A DNA stretch of 44,673 nt, taken from NCBI GenBank assembly GCA_900316355.1, contig ONCQ01000020.1, positions 1-44,673 on the forward strand, in the 5' to 3' direction. The translations under genes and the position numbers were made by a program. Below are positions 15,777 to 23,154 of this stretch, piece by piece; within the stretch, counting starts at the first letter, position 1, and the number at the start of each line of letters is the position of its first letter. The notes under the pieces are model-generated. The model was not told the DNA's origin. It saw only the letters and a list, made by a program, of their open reading frames with translations, and did not search any database. This DNA comes from an uncultured Prevotellaceae bacterium (lineage in GTDB: Bacteria; Bacteroidota; Bacteroidia; Bacteroidales; Bacteroidaceae).

Positions 15777-16880
15777 ATGATAGAGAATATACAGCGAGCA
15801 AAGGATTCTACTCCCCTCCCTACAAAGGAGGGGCAAGGAGAGGGGGCTGCTGCAGGTGTGTCTCCTGTCACCATCCTCGGCATTGAATCCTCTTGCGACG
15901 ACACCTCAGCGGCTGTCATCCGCGATGGCTACCTGTTGTCGAACGTCACTGCATCGCAGGCTGTGCATGAGGCCTACGGCGGCGTGGTGCCTGAGTTGGC
16001 CTCGCGCGCGCACCAGCAGAATATCGTACCCGTGGTAGATCAGGCGTTGAAGCGCGCTGGCATTACGAAGGAAGAACTGTCGGCCATCGCTTTCACGCGC
16101 GGACCGGGCTTGATGGGTTCACTGCTCGTGGGCGTCAGCTTCGCCAAAGGGCTGGCTGCTTCGCTGGGCATCCCCATGATCGACGTGAATCATCTGCAGG
16201 GGCATGTGCTGGCACATTTCATCAAAGAAAGCGAAGTAGAGTCTTCTATTCCTCCTTTTCCTTTCCTCTGCCTACTCGTCAGCGGTGGCAATTCGCAAAT
16301 CGTACTCGTGAAGGCATACAACGATATGCAGATTATCGGTCAGACCATTGACGATGCCGCTGGTGAAGCCATTGACAAATGTTCCAAGGTCATGGGGTTA
16401 GGTTACCCCGGCGGCCCCATCATCGACCGCCTCGCGCGACAGGGAAACCCCGACGCCTTCCACTTTGCAAAGCCCGCCATCGAAGGCTACAACTATAGCT
16501 TCAGTGGACTGAAGACGTCGTTCCTCTATAACCTACGCGAGTGGATTCAGGAAGACCCTGATTTCATCGAGCACCATAAGGAGGATTTGGCTGCATCGCT
16601 GGAAAAGACCATCGTTGATATCCTGATGAACAAGTTGCGACGCGCAGCCAAGGACCTGAAGATAAAACATGTCGCGGTGGCCGGGGGTGTCAGCGCTAAC
16701 ACGGGTCTGCGCGAAGCTTTCAAGGACCATGCCCGTCGCTACGGCTGGACTATCTACATCCCCAAATTCAGCTATACTACCGACAACGCGGCCATGATAG
16801 CCATCACCGGTGCATTCAAATATGCCGACAAGGACTTCTGCCCTATGGAGGCTCCCGCATACAGCCGCGTGGCAATCTGA
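15777..16880 (+). CDS. tsaD: tRNA N6-adenosine threonylcarbamoyltransferase with repeat-derived N-terminus
   Basis: Catalytic subunit for t6A formation on ANN-decoding tRNAs, working with TsaB, TsaE and TsaC. Motifs: ILGIESSCDDTS near the start of the normal protein, SRAHQQNIVPV, the metal motif NHLQGHVLAH, VAVAGGVSANTGLR and YTTDNAAMIA. The 367 residues exceed the usual length by about 30. The excess is the N-terminus, where residues 11-24 (STPLPTKEGQGEGA) are encoded by a GC-rich palindromic element at 15811-15846. The family core begins at about residue 31. GTG 15858 (residue 28) is an alternative start that would avoid the insertion; no ATG lies between. Confidence 0.95.
   Translation: MIENIQRAKDSTPLPTKEGQGEGAAAGVSPVTILGIESSCDDTSAAVIRDGYLLSNVTASQAVHEAYGGVVPELASRAHQQNIVPVVDQALKRAGITKEELSAIAFTRGPGLMGSLLVGVSFAKGLAASLGIPMIDVNHLQGHVLAHFIKESEVESSIPPFPFLCLLVSGGNSQIVLVKAYNDMQIIGQTIDDAAGEAIDKCSKVMGLGYPGGPIIDRLARQGNPDAFHFAKPAIEGYNYSFSGLKTSFLYNLREWIQEDPDFIEHHKEDLAASLEKTIVDILMNKLRRAAKDLKIKHVAVAGGVSANTGLREAFKDHARRYGWTIYIPKFSYTTDNAAMIAITGAFKYADKDFCPMEAPAYSRVAI
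15811..15846 (+). repeat. GC-rich palindromic element inside the tsaD N-terminus
   Basis: CTCCCCTCCCTACAAAGGAG then GGGCAAGGAGAGGGGG. CCCCTCC (15813-15819) pairs with GGAGGGG (15827-15833). Its reverse complement matches the copy at 33654-33690. Its length is a multiple of three. Confidence 0.8.
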
Positions 16881-16900
16881 AATGGTGGACTCTCATCCCG

Positions 16901-16931
16901 TTCCCCAAAGGGGAAGACCTCGCAAGCGAGG
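16901..16931 (+). repeat. Two small hairpins after tsaD
   Basis: TTCCCC-AAA-GGGGAA at 16901-16915 and CCTCGC-AA-GCGAGG at 16918-16931. Both are perfect 6-base stems. They may end tsaD transcription or be another GC-rich repeat copy. Confidence 0.6.
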
Positions 16932-16947
16932 ATGAAAGGTTTATGAT

Positions 16948-16984
16948 GTTCAAGGGTTCAAGAAGTTCAATAGTTCAATTGTTT
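16948..16984 (+). repeat. GTTCAA-type short tandem repeat
   Basis: Four degenerate 8-9 base units of GTTCAAnn between tsaD and pncC (GTTCAAGG, GTTCAAGA, GTTCAATA, GTTCAATT). Confidence 0.65.
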
Positions 16985-17002
16985 AAGATATAAAAAAACA
17001 TT

Positions 17003-17506
17003 ATGAATATTCAGACGAAGTTAATCTCTCGTGAGATTAGTGAATATCTGTGGCGCTCGAACCAGACGGTGAGCACCGCTGAGAGTTGTACGGCCGGTAA
17101 AATCTCTGCCGCTATCGCCGCGCTGCCCGGTGCCAGTACCTACTTCCGCGGTGGCATCGTGGCCTATGCCAACGACCTGAAAGCGCTCTTGCTGGGCGTG
17201 CCCACCGCGCTGCTAGAAGAGAAGGGCGCCGTGAGTGAAGAGGTGGCGCGCGCCATGGCGGAAGGTGCTATCGAGCATCTGCAGACGCATTATGGCATCG
17301 CCGTCACGGGTTATGCCGGTCCCAGCGGTGGCCCCGAGGCTCCAGTGGGCACCATCTTTGTCGCGGTAGGAACGGCAGAACGCATCGAAGTGCGCGAACT
17401 CAAAGGCGACGACGGGCGCGAGGAAAATGTAGCACGCGCCACACTCACCGCACTGCAAATGCTGCTGGAGCGCTTGAAAAACGACTTTCCTCTTGGAGAG
17501 GAGTGA
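17003..17506 (+). CDS. pncC: Nicotinamide-nucleotide amidase (CinA C-terminal family)
   Basis: 167 residues forming only the C-terminal CinA domain, which deamidates nicotinamide mononucleotide to nicotinate mononucleotide in pyridine-nucleotide salvage. Motifs: STAESCTAGKISAAI (about 24-38), FRGGIVAYANDLKALLLGV (49-67) and AVTGYAGPSGGPEAPVGTIFVAVG (about 100-123). The usual AESCTGG motif is AESCTAG here. No signal peptide. It stands between tsaD and the ribosomal protein cluster, which has its own promoter. Confidence 0.9.
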   Translation: MNIQTKLISREISEYLWRSNQTVSTAESCTAGKISAAIAALPGASTYFRGGIVAYANDLKALLLGVPTALLEEKGAVSEEVARAMAEGAIEHLQTHYGIAVTGYAGPSGGPEAPVGTIFVAVGTAERIEVRELKGDDGREENVARATLTALQMLLERLKNDFPLGEE

Positions 17507-17522
17507 TTTTTTTGCTCAAACC

Positions 17523-17554
17523 TTTGCGTAATCCGAAAAAATGCAGTACCTTTG
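17523..17554 (+). promoter_or_regulatory. Promoter of the rpmB-rpmG-DUF4295 cluster
   Basis: TTTG at 17523-17526, a 20-base spacer and TACCTTTG at 17547-17554: a full Bacteroidota promoter. The rpmB ATG follows 55 bases later. Confidence 0.85.
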
Positions 17555-17609
17555 CACGCTGTTTGGAAGAAAAGTAATATTGAAAGTTACAAAAAGGAAA
17601 GATTAGAAC

Positions 17610-17846
17610 ATGTCTAAGATTTGTCAAATCACCGGAAAGAAAGCGATGCATGGTAATAATGTGTCGCACTCTAAGCGCCGCACAAAGCGTGTCTTCGACG
17701 TGAACCTCTTTACCAAGAAGTTCTACTGGGTCGAGGAAGACTGCTGGATCAGCCTGAATATCTCGGCTGCCGGTCTGCGCTTGATTAACAAGATTGGTCT
17801 CGATGCCGCTATCAAGCGTGCTGCTGAAAAGGGCTACCTTCAGTGA
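17610..17846 (+). CDS. rpmB: 50S ribosomal protein L28
   Basis: 78-residue large-subunit protein. It begins [32 protein letters not shown], typical of L28, and ends AAEKGYLQ. It is first in a three-gene cluster with L33 and a DUF4295 protein, an arrangement typical of Bacteroidota. Confidence 0.98.
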   Translation: MSKICQITGKKAMHGNNVSHSKRRTKRVFDVNLFTKKFYWVEEDCWISLNISAAGLRLINKIGLDAAIKRAAEKGYLQ

Positions 17847-17888
17847 GCAGAGCCATCTGAGTCGTTAACATTCAAAACGTAGTAAATC

Positions 17889-18077
17889 ATGGCAAAGAAA
17901 GCTAAAGGCAATAGAGTACAGGTGATTCTCGAATGCACGGAAATGAAGGAGAGCGGCCTCCCCGGCACCTCCCGCTACATCACCACGAAGAACAGAAAGA
18001 ACACCCCTGAGCGCCTCGAGTTGAAGAAGTATAATCCGATACTCAAGCGCATGACGGTTCACAAGGAAATCAAATAA
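17889..18077 (+). CDS. rpmG: 50S ribosomal protein L33
   Basis: 62-residue large-subunit protein ([20 protein letters not shown]...[23 protein letters not shown]). It has only one cysteine, so it is the zinc-independent form. It lies 42 bases after rpmB and 13 bases before the DUF4295 gene. Confidence 0.98.
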   Translation: MAKKAKGNRVQVILECTEMKESGLPGTSRYITTKNRKNTPERLELKKYNPILKRMTVHKEIK

Positions 18078-18090
18078 AAACTGAAGCAAA

Positions 18091-18246
18091 ATGGCAAAGA
18101 AAACAGTCGCAACCCTGCAAACGGGTAAGACCGATGGCCGTAGCTACACAAAGGTCATCAAGATGGTGAAGAACGAAAAAGGTTCTTACTCCTTCGATGA
18201 GAAGATGGTCCCCAACGAGGCCGTCCAAGATTTCTTCAAGAACTAA
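18091..18246 (+). CDS. DUF4295 family small protein
   Basis: A 51-residue, lysine-rich protein (begins MAKKTVATLQTGKTDGRSYT, ends EAVQDFFKN). It matches the DUF4295 family, which follows L33 in Bacteroidota and is probably ribosome-associated, although its role is not established. The start ATG is 13 bases after the rpmG stop. The stop is TAA at 18244-18246, about 60 bases before a strong terminator. Confidence 0.92.
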   Translation: MAKKTVATLQTGKTDGRSYTKVIKMVKNEKGSYSFDEKMVPNEAVQDFFKN

Positions 18247-18306
18247 TTCAGGCATTCTTCAGGACTAATCTTCACAGCAAAGTAGCAACTTTCAATAACG
18301 CACAAG

Positions 18307-18345
18307 AAGAAGGCGTGACCCTCGAGGCCACGCCTTCTTTGTTTT
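18307..18345. terminator. Bidirectional rho-independent terminator
   Basis: A perfect 11-base stem, AAGAAGGCGTG (18307-18317) with CACGCCTTCTT (18329-18339), is followed by TGTTTTT on the plus strand and preceded by A-rich sequence for the minus strand. It separates the convergent ribosomal cluster and arabinose operon. Confidence 0.85.
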
Positions 18346-18359
18346 TGATGTGTAGGTTC

Positions 18360-19952
18360 TTACTTCTTGTACTGCACGGCGGCCTGCTCGATGGGCAAAC
18401 TCTGCTTGTAGTTCTCGATGTAGCGGTTGAAACCCTCGACATCTTCCTTGGTGGGAGCCACCTCGACACCTGTGTTGCCTGCGAAGACAACCTGGTCGAG
18501 ATAGTCGGGGAGCGTGAGACCCTTGGCGTTGTTCACCATGAAGCCGGCCAGCAGGGCGATACCCCATGCGCCGCCTTCGCCTGCTGTCTCCATCACAGAG
18601 ATGGGGGAGTTGAGGGCAGCAGCAAGCATTCGCTGACCCACCTTAGGTGTGGTGAAGTAGCCGCCATGACCCATGATGCGATCCACCTGCACATGCTCCT
18701 CGTTGAACAGAATGTCGTTGCCAATCTTCAGTACGCCGATGGCACCATAGAGCTGAGCACGCATGAAGTTGGCGAGCGAGAACTTGTCGTTGGCAGAGCG
18801 CACGAATAAGGGACGACCATCCATCAAACCCGTGACGGGCTCACCCGACACGTAGTTGTATGCCATCAGGCCGCCGCAGTCGGCATCGCCCGTGAGGGCT
18901 ACGTTGAAGAGGGTGGAGTAGAGGTCCATGGTGCTCTGCTTGACACCAATCAGTTCCTGATACTCTTTGAACATTTTCACCCATGCGTTGATCTCGCTGG
19001 TGCAGTTGTTGCAGTGGACCATTGCCACGAGGGAGCCGTCGGGCGTGGTGACCATGTCGAGAACCTCGTAGGGCTTCGTGAGCGGTTTCTCCAGCACAAT
19101 CATAGAGAACGAGCTGGTGCCGGCGCTGACGTTACCTGTGCGCTGACGGACGGCGTTCGTGGCTGCCATGCCGGTGCCTGCGTCGCCCTCGGGAGGACAT
19201 ACGGGGATGCCTGCCTTTAGGTGGCCGCTGACATCGAGCTTGATGGCACCCTCGGGGGTCAGGAAGCCAGCGTTCTCACCAGCCACGAGCACCTTGGGCA
19301 AGATATCCAGCAACTTCCATGAGAAGCCGCGCGGCTCGATAAGCTTATCGAACTTGGCCACCATTGTGGCGTCGTAGGTCTTCGTGAAGGGATCTACGGG
19401 AATCATGCCGCTGGCATCGCCCACGCCCAGCACCTTCTGACCTGTCACCTGCCAGTGAACGTAGCCGGCGAGGGTGGTCAGGAACTTGATGTCACCCACG
19501 TGCTCCTCGTTGTCGAGGATGGCTTCGTAGAGGTGGCTGATGCTCCAGCGCAAGGGGATGTTGTAGTTGAAGAGTTCGCTGAGCTCGGCAGCGGCCTTGC
19601 CCGTGTTGGTGTTGCGCCATGTGCGGAAAGGCACCATGATTTCGCCCTTGCTGTTGAAAGGCATGTAGCCGTGCATCATCGCCGAGAAACCGATGGCGGC
19701 AAGCGCCTCGATCTCGCAGTCGTACTCCTTCAGCACATTCTTGCGCAGGTCAGCGTAGCAGTCCTGCAGACCGTACCAGATAGCCTCGGTGCTGTAGGTC
19801 CACAGCCCATCTACGAGCTGGTTCTCCCATGTGTGGGAACCCTGTGCGATGGGCTTGTTCTCAGGGTCGATGAGCACAGCCTTGATACGGGTCGAGCCAA
19901 ACTCGATACCGAGAATGGCGCGACCACTTTCTATAATCTGTTTTGCTGTCAT
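18360..19952 (-). CDS. araB: FGGY-family pentulose kinase, probably L-ribulokinase role
   Basis: 530 residues with the FGGY fold: N-terminal ILGIEFGSTRIKAVLID (phosphate-binding), GFSAMMHGYMPF, GDASGMIPVD and ATP-binding parts AGTSSFSM and GEGGAWGIALLAG. By sequence it is close to xylulokinase-type kinases. By position, as last gene of the araD-araA cluster, it most likely phosphorylates L-ribulose. Bacteroidales arabinose operons commonly use such a kinase. It begins one base after the araA stop, so the two are translationally linked. A terminator follows. Confidence 0.88.
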   Translation of the reverse strand: MTAKQIIESGRAILGIEFGSTRIKAVLIDPENKPIAQGSHTWENQLVDGLWTYSTEAIWYGLQDCYADLRKNVLKEYDCEIEALAAIGFSAMMHGYMPFNSKGEIMVPFRTWRNTNTGKAAAELSELFNYNIPLRWSISHLYEAILDNEEHVGDIKFLTTLAGYVHWQVTGQKVLGVGDASGMIPVDPFTKTYDATMVAKFDKLIEPRGFSWKLLDILPKVLVAGENAGFLTPEGAIKLDVSGHLKAGIPVCPPEGDAGTGMAATNAVRQRTGNVSAGTSSFSMIVLEKPLTKPYEVLDMVTTPDGSLVAMVHCNNCTSEINAWVKMFKEYQELIGVKQSTMDLYSTLFNVALTGDADCGGLMAYNYVSGEPVTGLMDGRPLFVRSANDKFSLANFMRAQLYGAIGVLKIGNDILFNEEHVQVDRIMGHGGYFTTPKVGQRMLAAALNSPISVMETAGEGGAWGIALLAGFMVNNAKGLTLPDYLDQVVFAGNTGVEVAPTKEDVEGFNRYIENYKQSLPIEQAAVQYKK

Positions 19953-19953
19953 A

Positions 19954-21489
19954 TTACTTCAGGGCTTTGTTCAGCATGAAATAAACCTCGTTGTTGCGGA
20001 GGGTCTGCTTGAAGTCGGCGATGTTGGTCTGCTTGTTGATCTTCACATACTCGATGCCAAGCATCTCTGCGAAGTCCTCCCAGTACTCCTCGGTGATGTC
20101 GTAGGAGAAGGCGCTGTGGTGTGTGCCGCCAGCGAGAATCCATGCAGCAGCACCAATCTCGAAGGTGGGCTGGGGGATCCACAGTGCGCTGGCTACGGGC
20201 AGCTTGGGCATGGGCTTCGGCTCGATGCACTCAACCTCCTGAGAGATGAGACGGAAGCGGTTGCCGAGATCCACAACGGTAGCTTTCAGGCCAGCACCGG
20301 TCTTGGAGGTGAACACGAGGCGGGCGGTCTGCTGCTTGCGGATACCGATGCCGAGGAAGTGTACCTCGAGCTTGGGCTTGTCCTCGACAGCGATTAGCGG
20401 GCACACCTCAAGCATGTGGCTCTGCAGGCAGGAACTGCGGTCGCCGGCGAAGTTGAGGGTGTAGTCCTCAAGGAAGGAGCAGCCGGTTGGCATGCCCTGC
20501 TGGATGACCCAAAGGGTGCGATAGAGGCAGGCGGTCTTCCAGTCGCCCTCAGCACCGAAACCATAGCCTTCAGCCATCAGACGCTGGCTGGCAAGGCCGG
20601 GAATCTGGTCGAAGCCGCAGAAGTTAGGATCGTCGATGTCGGCATCGCCGAGGTCGTCGAAGTTGGTGGTGAAGGCTGTAGCGCCCTCATCCTTCAGCAC
20701 GCGGCGCAGTGCAATCTCAGCCTTGGCAGCGTTGTGTACTTTCTCCCAATATACTTTCTCACCGCTCTCGTCGATCTTGATGGTGTAGAGCTTCTTGTAC
20801 TCCTCAACGAGTGCGTCGGCTTCAGCATCGGTGACCTTCTTGTAGTAGTCCATAAGGCTGCTGACGGGGTAGTAGTCAACATGGTAGCCCAGACGCTGCT
20901 CGAACTCTACGCGGTCGCCATCGGTGACAGCCACGTTGTTCATGTTCATACCGAACATGAGGCAGCGTACGTTGTGTGCATCAGCAACGCCGGCAGCAAC
21001 GCGAGCCCACACGGCAATCTGCTTCTGTGCCTTCTCATCCTTCCAGTAGCCGCAAACGACCTTGCGAGCTACACGCATGCGGGTGCAGATGTGTCCGAAC
21101 TCGATGTCGCCGTGAGCGCTCTGGTTGAGGTTCATGAAGTCCATGTCGATTTCACCCCAAGGAATCTCGGCGTTGTACTGTGAGTGGAAGTGCAGGAGAG
21201 GCTTCTGCAGTTGCTGCAAGCCCTTGATCCACATCTTAGCGGGCGAGAAGGTGTGCATCCATGTGATGATACCTACGCACTTCTCGTCGTTGTTGGCAGC
21301 GAGCATCACCTGCTCCACTTCCTTGCTGGAGTTGGCTGTGCCCTTATAGACAATCTTCACGGGGATGTTGCCGCTCTTATTGAGGCCTTCAACCATTTCC
21401 TTGGAGTGAGCGTCAACAGCTACGACGGCGTCACCTCCGTAGAGCAACTGTGCACCAGTTACCCACCAAATCTCAAAGTTTTCAAACAT
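19954..21489 (-). CDS. araA: L-arabinose isomerase
   Basis: Converts L-arabinose to L-ribulose with a divalent metal. The 511 residues are full length. Typical motifs: N-terminal FEIWWVTGAQLLYG, the block GIITWMHTFSPAKMWI, LLHFHSQYN, LMAEGYGFGAEGDWK carrying metal-ligand glutamates, LEDYTLNF and GTHHSAFS near the C-terminus. It lies between araD and the kinase. A 67-base palindromic element fills most of the gap upstream and ends five bases before the ATG. Confidence 0.97.
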   Translation of the reverse strand: MFENFEIWWVTGAQLLYGGDAVVAVDAHSKEMVEGLNKSGNIPVKIVYKGTANSSKEVEQVMLAANNDEKCVGIITWMHTFSPAKMWIKGLQQLQKPLLHFHSQYNAEIPWGEIDMDFMNLNQSAHGDIEFGHICTRMRVARKVVCGYWKDEKAQKQIAVWARVAAGVADAHNVRCLMFGMNMNNVAVTDGDRVEFEQRLGYHVDYYPVSSLMDYYKKVTDAEADALVEEYKKLYTIKIDESGEKVYWEKVHNAAKAEIALRRVLKDEGATAFTTNFDDLGDADIDDPNFCGFDQIPGLASQRLMAEGYGFGAEGDWKTACLYRTLWVIQQGMPTGCSFLEDYTLNFAGDRSSCLQSHMLEVCPLIAVEDKPKLEVHFLGIGIRKQQTARLVFTSKTGAGLKATVVDLGNRFRLISQEVECIEPKPMPKLPVASALWIPQPTFEIGAAAWILAGGTHHSAFSYDITEEYWEDFAEMLGIEYVKINKQTNIADFKQTLRNNEVYFMLNKALK

Positions 21490-21494
21490 TTGTT

Positions 21495-21561
21495 AGTGGC
21501 CCCCCTCTTATCCCCTGCAGGGGGAAGACCAATGGGGGCAATGGGTCTATTGTTAGTAATG
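21495..21561 (-). repeat. 67-base palindromic element before araA
   Basis: AGTGGCCCCCCTCTTATCCC, then a CCCCTGCAGGGG palindrome, then ...GGGTCTATTGTTAGTAATG. It is the same length as, and closely similar to, the element at 24905-24971. It begins 5 bases from the araA start codon. Confidence 0.85.
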
Positions 21562-21571
21562 TTTATATGAT

Positions 21572-22282
21572 TTAGTGCTTCTGTCCTTTCTGGCCGTAGT
21601 AGGCGTTAGGGCCGTGCTTGCGGTTGTAGTGCTTCTCCACGAGCAAGGGATTCATGGTGAGAGCCGGATTGACGCTGAAGGCGACGAAAGCCATCTTGGC
21701 GCATTGCTCCATCACTTTAGCGTTATATACCGCATTGTCGGGAGAAGTACCCCAGGAGAAGGGACCGTGGTTCTTGACGAGCACGGCGGGAGTGTGGTCG
21801 GGGTTGATCTTGCGGATGTTCAGGATTTCGTCCACGATGACATTGCCCGTCTCCAACTCATACTGTCCCTCTACCTCTTCCTTTGTCATATCGCGCGTGC
21901 ACGGGATATCCTTATAGAAATAGTCGGCATGGGTGGTGCCGATGTTGGGGATGTCGCGGCCTGCCTGAGCAAAGGCTGTGGCATAGGTGGAGTGGGTGTG
22001 GACAACACCCTGGATGTTGGGGAAAGCCTTATATAATACAAGGTGAGTGGGAGTATCGCTGCTGGGGTTAAGTTCGCCCTCAACAACCTTACTGCTCTCG
22101 AGGTCCACGACCACCATGTCGCTGGCCTTCATCTCGTCATAACTGACGCCACTGGGCTTGATGACCACAAGGCCCTTTTCACGGTCGATGCCGGAGACGT
22201 TGCCCCATGTGAAGATGACGAGGCCTTGCTTGACCAAATCAAGGTTGGCCTTGAAAACTTTCTGTTTGAGTTCTTCTAACAT
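21572..22282 (-). CDS. araD: L-ribulose-5-phosphate 4-epimerase
   Basis: Class II aldolase-fold enzyme, 236 residues, that makes D-xylulose 5-phosphate. Motifs: [23 protein letters not shown] (about 24-46), the zinc histidines in [17 protein letters not shown] and the third zinc histidine in KNHGPFSWG. The end GPNAYYGQK is typical of AraD. It is positioned upstream of araA and downstream of araR in the same operon. Confidence 0.96.
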   Translation of the reverse strand: MLEELKQKVFKANLDLVKQGLVIFTWGNVSGIDREKGLVVIKPSGVSYDEMKASDMVVVDLESSKVVEGELNPSSDTPTHLVLYKAFPNIQGVVHTHSTYATAFAQAGRDIPNIGTTHADYFYKDIPCTRDMTKEEVEGQYELETGNVIVDEILNIRKINPDHTPAVLVKNHGPFSWGTSPDNAVYNAKVMEQCAKMAFVAFSVNPALTMNPLLVEKHYNRKHGPNAYYGQKGQKH

Positions 22283-22300
22283 TGTTATTCGTATTTAATA

Positions 22301-22352
22301 GCTTAGTAGTTTAGTCGCTTGATAGTTTCGTAGTTTATGAGCTTAGTAGTAA
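22301..22352 (-). repeat. TTAGTAGTTT-type degenerate tandem repeat
   Basis: In the araR-araD gap, variants of GCTTAGTAGTTTA/CGTAGTTTA/GCTTAGTAG repeat over about 50 bases. No promoter box is obvious here. Confidence 0.55.
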
Positions 22353-22374
22353 TGATATAATAAGGTGTAGCTGT

Positions 22375-23055
22375 TCAGAGTTTGAACATCTTCACATCTT
22401 GATAGGCTAACTGGTTGAATCGATAGAGAATCGCTCCACGCTTGGAGGTCTTCCGGTCTATCTCTTCAGTCTTCTCGATAAACGGCATCTCGTTGATTCG
22501 TTTACGGAAGTTGCGCTTATCGATGGTTTCGCCCAGAATGGCTTCATAGAGCTGTTGCAGCTGTGTCAGCGTGAACAGCGGAGGCAGCAGATGGAAGCCG
22601 ACAGGGCGGGATGGCACCAGTGTGCGCAGGCACAAGAGCGCCTTGTTGATCATTTCCATGTGGTCGAAAAGCAGGTGCGGCAGATGGTCAACATCTTCCC
22701 AGTAAGCGGAGTTCTGGTAGTTGAGCTCTTTGCTGACATTGTCGATATCCACTAATGCGAAATAGGCGATGGACACAACTCGGTTTCCAGAGTCGCGGTG
22801 GACAGAACCGAAAGCCCCCACCTGACGCATATAGAGGTCATGGAGTCCAGTCAACGAACGCAGCACACGCTTGGCTGCATCGTCAATGTCTTCATCGCGA
22901 TTGACAAAACCACCCATCAGAGACCACTCACCTTGGCGAGGCTCAAAGGGGCGTTTTTGCAGAAGAACCTTTAACTGGCATTTTTTGAACCCGAAAATGA
23001 TACAGTCAACAGCGACATGAAACTTCGGGTATTGTTGATAGAATATTGTACTCAT
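22375..23055 (-). CDS. araR: AraR-type regulator, Nudix-fold sensor plus winged helix
   Basis: 226 residues. An N-terminal Nudix-like domain (about 10-150) carries the box position GGFVNRDEDIDDAAKRVLRS at 48-67. The catalytic acids of the consensus RExxEExG are replaced by V64, S67 and L68, so hydrolysis is unlikely. The C-terminal part (about 155-226: LTQLQQLYEAILGETIDKRNFRKR) is the DNA-binding winged helix. This is the architecture of the NrtR-family arabinose regulator AraR described in Bacteroides, whose domain senses L-arabinose. It lies between the symporter and araD genes it probably controls. Confidence 0.92.
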   Translation of the reverse strand: MSTIFYQQYPKFHVAVDCIIFGFKKCQLKVLLQKRPFEPRQGEWSLMGGFVNRDEDIDDAAKRVLRSLTGLHDLYMRQVGAFGSVHRDSGNRVVSIAYFALVDIDNVSKELNYQNSAYWEDVDHLPHLLFDHMEMINKALLCLRTLVPSRPVGFHLLPPLFTLTQLQQLYEAILGETIDKRNFRKRINEMPFIEKTEEIDRKTSKRGAILYRFNQLAYQDVKMFKL

Positions 23056-23110
23056 GAGTGTGTTGTAGTCGATGTGTCTAACAGATATGAAATTAAGGCT
23101 TTTCAGTGGA

Positions 23111-23150
23111 AATAATGGGAGTGGAGTGGGGACACTCCACTCCCATTATT
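23111..23150 (-). terminator. Perfect 18-base-pair hairpin between the symporter gene and araR
   Basis: AATAATGGGAGTGGAGTG (23111-23128) pairs perfectly with 23133-23150 around a 4-base loop. It starts 4 bases after the symporter stop codon. On the transcribed strand only ATTATTTCC follows, not a strong U-run. It may be a terminator, an attenuator or an RNA-stabilising end that lowers araR-araDAB expression relative to the transporter. Confidence 0.75.
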
Positions 23151-23154
23151 GACA

